Assembly (NCBI GenBank): GCA_030599515.1
Contig: JAUVNV010000064.1
Coordinates: forward strand, 1 to 11,042
DNA length: 11,042 nucleotides
Direction of reading: 5' to 3'
DNA from: Acidimicrobiia bacterium
GTDB lineage: Bacteria; Actinomycetota; Acidimicrobiia; Spongiisociales; UBA5794
The translations under genes and the position numbers were made by a program. Below are positions 6,537 to 11,042 of this stretch, one piece after another. How positions within the stretch are numbered: position 1 is the stretch's first letter; every line of letters begins with the position of its first letter. Below the pieces are notes generated by a model that saw only the letters and a program-made list of their open reading frames with translations, was not told the origin of the DNA and did no database searches.

Positions 6537-7484
6537 TTGAGTCGCCCTCCGGGCGCCAGCGTCGGTGGCCAGGCCGTCATCGAGGGCGTGATGATGCGCG
6601 CCCCCGAGGCGTGGGCCGTCGCGGTCCGTCGACCCGACGGTGTCATCGAAGCGAAGCGTCACGACCTCCCCGGTATCACGAGTCGCTCCAAGGGGGCGAG
6701 GATGCCGTTCCTACGCGGGATCTTCGTGCTCGCCGAATCCTTGACCCTCGGCTTCCGGGCCCTTTCATGGTCGGCGGAGAAGGCCGGCGATGAAGAGGAG
6801 CAGATCTCCCGAACACAGGTCATCTGGACGATGGTGCTCGCCATCGTCCTCGCGATCGGACTGTTCGTACTGGTGCCGGTGCTCGCCGCCGGCTTCCTCA
6901 AGCGGTACGTCGCCGACTCGAACATCGCCTTCGTCGTCATCGACGGCCTCATCCGGATCTTCCTGGTTGTCGGATACATCTGGCTCATCGGACGCGCCGA
7001 CGACATCCAACGCGTGTTCCAGTATCACGGGGCCGAGCACAAGACGATCCATGCCTACGAGAACGGGGATCCGCTCGACGTGGAGGCGATCCAGAAGTAC
7101 AGCCCCCGCCATCCCCGGTGCGGCACGTCGTTCATCATCATCGTCGCGATGGTTGCCTTCTTCGTGTTCCTGCTCCTCGCACCGCTCCAGTTCGTGTGGC
7201 AGGTCGTCGCGAGACTTGCCCTCATCCCCGTCATCGCCGGGATTTCGTACGAGGTGTTGAAGGCCGCTGCGGGTCATCGGTGGCTTGCCTGGGCATCGAA
7301 GCCGGGCATGTGGATCCAGTCGATCACGACCAAGGAACCCGGAGACGACCAGGTCGAAGTCGCCGTGACGTCGCTCCTCGCCGCCCTCGACGACGATGCG
7401 GTGAACGAAGTCAAGCAACGGGGCCCGGTGGTCGCCGCGGCGCTCGCCGCCGAGTACGACCTCGACGGCTCAGACGATGGATGA
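6537..7484 (+). CDS. DUF1385 (YqhQ-like) integral membrane protein, function unknown
   Basis: A 315-aa membrane protein of the DUF1385 family (Bacillus subtilis YqhQ type), whose biochemical role I do not know. Seen: the family N-terminus SVGGQAVIEGVMMRAPEAWA (8-27); an amphipathic stretch with ARMPFLRGIFVLAESLTLG (54-72); two hydrophobic helices at about 94-120 and 129-152; the conserved FQYHGAEHKTIHAYENG (161-177) and RHPRCGTSF (191-199); two more helices at about 198-220 and 223-242; and a soluble acidic C-terminal region of about 65 residues. The TTG start is supported by AGGAGG 5 nt upstream and by the position of the family motif; the first in-frame ATG would remove GGQAVIEGV. It abuts rpmE and overlaps prfA by 8 nt, so it is translated with translation-termination genes. 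The family is found beside rpmE/prfA/prmC in some Firmicutes as well, from memory. The His/Glu/Cys motifs hint at an active or metal site, but that is inference. Confidence 0.88.
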   Translation: MSRPPGASVGGQAVIEGVMMRAPEAWAVAVRRPDGVIEAKRHDLPGITSRSKGARMPFLRGIFVLAESLTLGFRALSWSAEKAGDEEEQISRTQVIWTMVLAIVLAIGLFVLVPVLAAGFLKRYVADSNIAFVVIDGLIRIFLVVGYIWLIGRADDIQRVFQYHGAEHKTIHAYENGDPLDVEAIQKYSPRHPRCGTSFIIIVAMVAFFVFLLLAPLQFVWQVVARLALIPVIAGISYEVLKAAAGHRWLAWASKPGMWIQSITTKEPGDDQVEVAVTSLLAALDDDAVNEVKQRGPVVAAALAAEYDLDGSDDG

Positions 7485-8553
7485 TCATCTCTCCGAGCGG
7501 TTGATCGCTGTCGACGAGGAGTTCGAGTCGAATCTTGCCCTTCTCGCCGATCCCCACGTCATCGCCGACCAGAAGCGATACCGGGAGGTCACGAGCCGTC
7601 ACGCCGAATTGAAGCCGATCGTCGATTCCTTCCGCCGGTACCGTGATGCCAAGACCGAGTCCGATGAGGCGACCGAGTTGGTCGCGATCGAGGACGACGC
7701 CGAGATGGTCGAGTACCTCAACGGCGTCATCGCGGCGAAGCAGGACGAGATCGAGGCGACGGAAGCCGATCTCCGGCGTCTGCTGATTCCGAGGGATCCG
7801 AACGACGACAAGGACGTCATCGTCGAGATCCGATCCGCTGCGGGTGGCGATGAGGCGGCGCTGTGGGCGAGGGACCTCTACCGGATGTACGAGCGCTTCG
7901 CCGAACGCAGCCAATGGACGGTGGAGCCGATCGACGTCTCCCCGTCGGACACCGGTGGACTCAAGGAAGCGACGTTCGCCGTCAAGGGGAAGGGCGCCTA
8001 CTCCAGGTTCAAGTTCGAGGCGGGTCCACATCGGGTGCAGCGCGTTCCAGAGACAGAGTCTCAGGGGAGGGTGCACACGTCGATGGCGACCGTGGCCGTG
8101 CTCCCCGAGGCCGAAGCTGTGGAGGTTGAGATCCACGACAACGACCTCGACATCGAGACGATGCGTTCGCAAGGTCCGGGCGGGCAGTCGGTCAACACGA
8201 CAGACTCTGCGGTCCGGATCACCCACCGCCCGACCGGCATCGTCGTGTCGTGCCAGGACGAGAAGTCCCAGTTGCAGAACAAACTCAAAGCGATGCGCGT
8301 ACTCCGGGCGCGTCTCCTCCACCAACAGATCGCCGAGCAGGCCGGTGAGCGCGCTTCCGTGCGCCGATCCCAGGTGGGTACCGGCGAGCGATCCGAGAAG
8401 ATCCGGACCTACAACTTCAGGGAGAATCGCGTCACCGACCACCGGGTCGGCCTGACGGTTCACTCCCTGCCGAACGTTCTCGACGGCGACCTGGAAGTCC
8501 TGCACGAAGCGCTGATCGCGGATGAGGCGGCAAGAGCCCTCGCCGGTGATTGA
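7477..8553 (+). CDS. prfA: Peptide chain release factor 1 (RF1)
   Basis: Class I release factor that recognises UAA and UAG in the ribosomal A site and triggers hydrolysis of peptidyl-tRNA. At 358 aa it has the standard length. Seen: a helical domain 1 (about 1-105); RSAAGGDEAALWARDLYRMY (119-138); the codon-reading tripeptide P-E-T at 191-193 in HRVQRVPETESQGRVHTS, which fits the RF1 PxT pattern and not the SPF of RF2; and the catalytic loop GPGGQSVNTTDSAVRITH (233-250) with GGQ at 235-237. Gln237 is the residue PrmC methylates, and prmC is the next gene. The ATG at 7477 overlaps the DUF1385 stop by 8 nt, suggesting coupled translation. A heptamer hairpin element starts 8 nt after the stop. 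Confidence 0.98.
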   Translation: MDDHLSERLIAVDEEFESNLALLADPHVIADQKRYREVTSRHAELKPIVDSFRRYRDAKTESDEATELVAIEDDAEMVEYLNGVIAAKQDEIEATEADLRRLLIPRDPNDDKDVIVEIRSAAGGDEAALWARDLYRMYERFAERSQWTVEPIDVSPSDTGGLKEATFAVKGKGAYSRFKFEAGPHRVQRVPETESQGRVHTSMATVAVLPEAEAVEVEIHDNDLDIETMRSQGPGGQSVNTTDSAVRITHRPTGIVVSCQDEKSQLQNKLKAMRVLRARLLHQQIAEQAGERASVRRSQVGTGERSEKIRTYNFRENRVTDHRVGLTVHSLPNVLDGDLEVLHEALIADEAARALAGD

Positions 8554-8560
8554 GGGAGGA

Positions 8561-8679
8561 GTACTCGGTATCCGGTATCCGGTACTCGGTACTCGGCTGT
8601 GAACTATGAGACCTGAGAAGGATTCGGTACCGACAACCGACAACCGGTTACGGACTACGGACTACGGACTACGGACTAC
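8561..8679 (+). repeat. Heptamer-built inverted repeat, element 3 (prfA-prmC), overlapping prmC
   Basis: The left array 8561-8595 is five perfect head-to-tail heptamers: GTACTCG, GTATCCG twice, GTACTCG twice. The right array 8631-8679 is seven: CGACAAC twice, CGGTTAC, then GGACTAC four times. In heptamer register, 8561-8592 pairs with 8627-8658 at 24 of 32 positions, including 7 consecutive pairs next to a 34-nt loop (8593-8626). The prmC ATG at 8606 is in that loop, and the right array is translated as prmC codons. It starts 8 nt after the prfA stop. The 10-mer TACTCGGTAC is shared with element 2. Confidence 0.88.
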
Positions 8680-9484
8680 GTCATCAACCGACCTCCTGCG
8701 TTCGGTTCCCGACCTTCCCGACCACGAAGCCCGGCGGCTTCTCGAGACTGCGACGGGAAGGTCGTGGACGGACCTGCTGCTCGGAGTGGAGGTCGCTGCG
8801 GAAGAGATAGAAGTGTTCCGCGCCCTTGTCGAGCGGCGCCGGTCGGGTGAACCGTTGCAGTACATCGAGGGAAGCGTGCCGTTCGGACCGATCGAGGTCG
8901 CGGTCGATCCGCGGGTGCTGGTACCGCGTCCTGAGACCGAACAGCTCTACGAGATCGCCGAGGCCGTCGTCGAGGACCCGTTGGTCATCGTCGACCTCTG
9001 CACGGGCAGCGGGAACCTCGCCATTGCGCTCAAGCACAGGTTCCCGACCGCAACCGTCTACGCGACGGACATCTCATCCGACGCTGTCGATCTCGCAAGG
9101 GAGAACGCCAGGGATGCCGGTCTCGACGTGACCATTCTCCTGGGGGACCTCTTCGAACCGCTGCCGGGCAATCTCCGGGGCCGGGTCGATCTGATCGTAT
9201 CGAATCCCCCCTATCTCGCGGCAGCCGAGGTCGCGGACCTGCCGGTCGACGTGCGCGACCATGAGCCGACCATGGCACTCGTCGCCGGTCCCGTCGGAGA
9301 CGAGGTCCTTGCAAGGATCGCCGAAGCCGCGCCCGACTGGCTCCGGCCCGGCGGCGTGGTCGTTTGTGAGATCTCCGAGTTCCACGGATCCGTCGTTGCC
9401 GGCCACTTCGCGTCCCTCCGCGGGGACATCCAACGCGATCTGTCCGGCAAGGAACGCTTCGTGATCGGCGCCGCACCGCAGTAG
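8606..9484 (+). CDS. prmC: Release factor glutamine methyltransferase (PrmC/HemK), repeat-derived N-terminus
   Basis: SAM-dependent enzyme that N5-methylates the GGQ glutamine of RF1 and RF2, raising release efficiency. The 292-aa product has a helical substrate-binding domain (about 28-100) with RRRSGEPLQYIEGSVPF (78-94), RPETEQL (108-114), SAM motif I VDLCTGSGNLAIAL (129-142), DISSDAVDLARENA (155-168), and the catalytic SNPPYL (199-204). The C-terminal part has GGVVVCEIS (249-257). The first ~26 residues are odd: they come from a 7-nt tandem array and read as a Thr/Asp/Tyr/Arg-rich stretch with an LRTT motif repeated at residues 15-18 and 22-25. An in-frame stop lies at 8600-8602, and no ATG, GTG or TTG occurs in frame between 8606 and codon 61 (GTG), which is inside the domain; so 8606 is the only standard start, despite lacking an SD. 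The domain's first helix looks shortened compared with E. coli PrmC. Confidence 0.93.
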   Translation: MRPEKDSVPTTDNRLRTTDYGLRTTSSTDLLRSVPDLPDHEARRLLETATGRSWTDLLLGVEVAAEEIEVFRALVERRRSGEPLQYIEGSVPFGPIEVAVDPRVLVPRPETEQLYEIAEAVVEDPLVIVDLCTGSGNLAIALKHRFPTATVYATDISSDAVDLARENARDAGLDVTILLGDLFEPLPGNLRGRVDLIVSNPPYLAAAEVADLPVDVRDHEPTMALVAGPVGDEVLARIAEAAPDWLRPGGVVVCEISEFHGSVVAGHFASLRGDIQRDLSGKERFVIGAAPQ

Positions 9485-9493
9485 GTTGTAGGG

Positions 9494-10063
9494 ATGGACA
9501 CACAGATCCTCTCCACAGCCCTTGCGGCGGTGACCGCCGGTGAGCTCGTCGGGATTCCCACCGACACGCTCTACGGCATCGCCGCCGACCCGTTCAATCC
9601 GGATGCACTCGACCGAATCTTCATCGCCAAAGGACGTCCCGGTATCAAGCCGCTGGCGATCCTCGTGGCCGACCTGGAGCAAGCCCAGCAGTTGGTGGCC
9701 TTCGGTGAGCGCGGCCTGGAACTTGCCGAGGAGCACTGGCCGGGAGCACTCACGCTCGTGGTGCCGAAGCTCGGGTCGATCCCCGACTGGATCGGAGACC
9801 CGGACCGGCGGACCCTCGGCCTGCGTTGTCCGAATCATCCGGTGGCACTCGAGTTCCTCCGCCGGAGCGGGCCCCTTGCGGTGACAAGCGCGAACATCTC
9901 GGGTCGTCCGGCTGTGCTGACCGACGTCGAAGCGAGGAATCTCTTCGGCGATGACGTCGCCGTGTACCTCGAAGGAGAGGCCGTCGGCGGTGAAGCCTCA
10001 ACGATCATCGACCTCACCGAACCGTCCGAGTGGGTGCTGAGGGACGGCCCGATCGCACCGTGA
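9494..10063 (+). CDS. tsaC: L-threonylcarbamoyladenylate synthase (TsaC/YrdC/Sua5 family)
   Basis: Makes threonylcarbamoyl-AMP from threonine, bicarbonate and ATP, the first step of the universal t6A37 modification of ANN-decoding tRNAs. The 189-aa protein is a YrdC-like domain only, without the Sua5 C-terminal domain. Seen: GELVGIPTDTLYGIAADP (16-33), with the conserved PTDTxYG; IAKGRPGIKPLAILV (44-58), with the KxR and KPL substrate-binding residues; WPGALTLVV (82-90); LGLRCPNHP (108-116); VTSANISGRPA (130-140); and the C-terminal STIIDLT and VLRDGPI. The gene starts 9 nt after prmC, a linkage common in bacteria, and its stop overlaps the next start as GTGA. The SD is weak (GTAGGG next to the ATG). 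The symbol tsaC is assigned by domain content; ywlC or sua5 would be used in some genomes. Confidence 0.95.
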   Translation: MDTQILSTALAAVTAGELVGIPTDTLYGIAADPFNPDALDRIFIAKGRPGIKPLAILVADLEQAQQLVAFGERGLELAEEHWPGALTLVVPKLGSIPDWIGDPDRRTLGLRCPNHPVALEFLRRSGPLAVTSANISGRPAVLTDVEARNLFGDDVAVYLEGEAVGGEASTIIDLTEPSEWVLRDGPIAP

Positions 10064-10548
10064 AGCGATCGCCCCTCGGAATCGTCGTCGGGACGGCGAT
10101 CGCCGTGGCCGGCCTCTGGCTCGCGTTGCTGCTCCTTCGATCGAATGTCCCGATCGGGCTTTTCATCATCGGGGTGTCGGTGGCGATGTCGATGTTCGCC
10201 GTTGCAGGGTTCGGCGGGGAGACGGAGCCGCTCGAAACCGGCATTCGCGCGTCGATCGCTGCCCTCGGCGCCGGTTCCTTCCTCTTCGTCTTGTCCGCCG
10301 TCACCGGATCGGGGACGATCACGCTGCTCCTTCCAGCCTTCACGCTCGGCATCGGAGGTGCGATCGCCCATCCCGGCGGTCGAGATCCTCAGCGACTCAG
10401 CATGCGCATGCTCGTATCGGGCGCAGCGGCAGTGCTCGTCGTGGCCGGAGGTCTCGTCGCCGTTGAAGTCTGGATGATGCTGGCCCCGCTCCTGCCACTC
10501 CCTGCGCTCGTTGTGGCCGACTGGATCGTGGATCGTTCGAAGGACTGA
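10060..10548 (+). CDS. Small polytopic membrane protein, function unknown
   Basis: I do not recognise this family. From the GTG at 10060 the product is 162 aa. It is mostly hydrophobic, with probable membrane helices at about 7-26, 31-50, 66-82, 84-103, 118-137 and 139-155, short charged linkers (GGETEPLETGIR at 52-63, HPGGRDPQRLSMR at 104-116) and a polar tail DWIVDRSKD. The GTG overlaps the tsaC stop by 4 nt (GTGA), which implies translational coupling and favours this start over the in-frame GTG at 10030, which lies inside tsaC and would add a charged, non-hydrophobic leader. No catalytic motif is visible. It sits where a phosphatase-type gene occurs in Streptomyces (from memory), so it is probably lineage-specific. 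Codon usage looks like that of the neighbours. Confidence 0.75.
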   Translation: MKRSPLGIVVGTAIAVAGLWLALLLLRSNVPIGLFIIGVSVAMSMFAVAGFGGETEPLETGIRASIAALGAGSFLFVLSAVTGSGTITLLLPAFTLGIGGAIAHPGGRDPQRLSMRMLVSGAAAVLVVAGGLVAVEVWMMLAPLLPLPALVVADWIVDRSKD

Positions 10549-10578
10549 CAACCGAGCCACCGCCGACGGGCCGCCGAC

Positions 10579-10584
10579 TACTCT
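10579..10584 (+). promoter_or_regulatory. Possible -10 box before glyA
   Basis: TACTCT fits the TANNNT pattern in the 63-nt gap before glyA; a start near 10590 would give a short leader containing the strong SD. No -35 box is recognisable. Confidence 0.25.
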
Positions 10585-10597
10585 GGCCGTTTGAACC

Positions 10598-10603
10598 AGG
10601 AGG
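10598..10603 (+). promoter_or_regulatory. Strong ribosome binding site that fixes the glyA start
   Basis: AGGAGG, within AGGAGGGG, lies 8 nt before the GTG at 10612 and 17 nt before the in-frame ATG at 10621. The spacing favours the GTG start. Confidence 0.75.
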
Positions 10604-10611
10604 GGAACCCC

Positions 10612-11042
10612 GTGACCGACATGACACCGCTGTCGCAAGCCGATCCGGTACTTGCGGACCTCATCGGGCAGGAGGTCGAACGACAGCGCACCCACATCCA
10701 TCTGATCGCCTCCGAGAACATCGTCGACTACGCGATGCTGCAGGTCGTCGGGTCGGTGTTCACGAACAAGTACTCAGAGGGCTATCCGGGCCGTCGCTAC
10801 TACGAGGGATGCGAGGTGATCGACGCCGTCGAGAGCCTTGCGATTGAGCGGGCGAAAGCGCTGTTCGGCGCCGACCACGCCAACGTTCAGCCGCACGCCG
10901 GTTCACAGGCCAACCTGGCGGCGTTCCTGGCTGTGCTGCAACCGGGCGACACGATCCTCGGGATGCGCCTCGATCAAGGCGGGCATCTCACACACGGCTC
11001 GCCGGTCAACTTCTCCGGCAATCTCTTCAACTTCGTCTCCTA
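10612..11042 (+). CDS. glyA: Serine hydroxymethyltransferase, N-terminal part (runs off window)
   Basis: PLP enzyme that interconverts serine and glycine while loading one-carbon units onto tetrahydrofolate. Only the first 143 codons are present; the PLP-binding lysine and C-terminal domain lie beyond the window. Translated from the GTG, the protein begins MTDMTPLSQADPVLADLIGQ and shows the family motifs HIHLIASENIVDYAMLQVVGS (a conserved LIASEN), TNKYSEGYPGRRYYEGCEVID, NVQPHAGSQANLAAFLAVLQPGD (PLP phosphate and cofactor contacts), and GGHLTHGSPVNFSG (with the His that stacks on PLP). The strong SD fixes the GTG start. The 63-nt gap from the preceding gene may hold its own promoter. Identification is secure despite truncation; this is a window edge, not a broken gene. 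Confidence 0.97.
   Translation, partial: MTDMTPLSQADPVLADLIGQEVERQRTHIHLIASENIVDYAMLQVVGSVFTNKYSEGYPGRRYYEGCEVIDAVESLAIERAKALFGADHANVQPHAGSQANLAAFLAVLQPGDTILGMRLDQGGHLTHGSPVNFSGNLFNFVS

Noticed and set aside
7411..8643. A 410-codon minus-strand open frame opposite prfA.
   Set aside because: It is antisense to a certain gene, has no domain, and ends within DUF1385.
10030..10059. A longer form of the small membrane protein starting at the GTG at 10030.
   Set aside because: It would lie within tsaC and add a charged N-terminus. The GTGA overlap at 10060 is the better start.
291..11042. Frequent GATC and CGATCG tetramers and hexamers throughout the coding sequence.
   Set aside because: They follow from common Asp/Ile/Arg codons (GAC, ATC, CGA) in GC-rich genes; no clustering suggesting an origin or methylation switch was seen.

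Overview
The window is GC-rich bacterial chromosome carrying a compact, almost entirely plus-strand block of core genes. The order argS - hom - thrC - rho - rpmE - prfA - prmC - tsaC(Sua5-type) follows the Mycobacterium tuberculosis argS-lysA-thrA-thrC-thrB-rho-rpmE-prfA-hemK-Rv1301 block as I remember it, and glyA downstream recalls Streptomyces. With the high GC, the GTG/TTG starts and a Rho carrying an Arg/Gln/Gly-rich N-terminal insert, this points to an actinobacterium. A deep-branching class such as Acidimicrobiia is plausible but only an inference. Compared with M. tuberculosis, lysA and thrB are absent, and a DUF1385 membrane protein sits between rpmE and prfA.

Layout. Positions 1-290 hold a minus-strand tRNA-Arg(CCG), a detached 23-nt copy of its 3' end at the very start of the window, and a short divergent region before argS. 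Positions 291-4492 hold argS, then hom and thrC, which overlap by 4 nt. Positions 4493-4803 are a 311-nt gap with a hairpin repeat, a good sigma70-type promoter and a structured rho leader. Positions 4804-8553 hold rho, rpmE, DUF1385 and prfA, tightly packed. Positions 8554-10548 hold a second tight group: prmC, tsaC and a small membrane protein. Positions 10612-11042 hold the 5' third of glyA, which runs off the window.

How the genes work together. Most serve translation and its supply: tRNA-Arg and its synthetase, ribosomal protein L31, release factor RF1 and the methyltransferase that modifies its GGQ motif, and the enzyme for tRNA t6A37. Rho terminates transcription. hom, thrC and glyA belong to the threonine/glycine/serine branch of amino-acid metabolism, and threonine is also a substrate of TsaC.

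The most unusual content is not a gene. Three intergenic loci (after argS, thrC and prfA) each carry a long imperfect inverted repeat whose arms are built from tandem 7-nt units. The heptamer differs at each locus, but the architecture is the same: the left arm starts 5-8 nt after a stop codon, followed by a loop of 21-69 nt and a complementary right arm. At the third locus the element runs into prmC. The only usable prmC start codon lies in the loop, and the first ~26 codons are repeat sequence. Two of the three sites are also where M. tuberculosis has an extra gene (lysA, thrB). I see no CRISPR array, transposase, toxin-antitoxin or defence genes.
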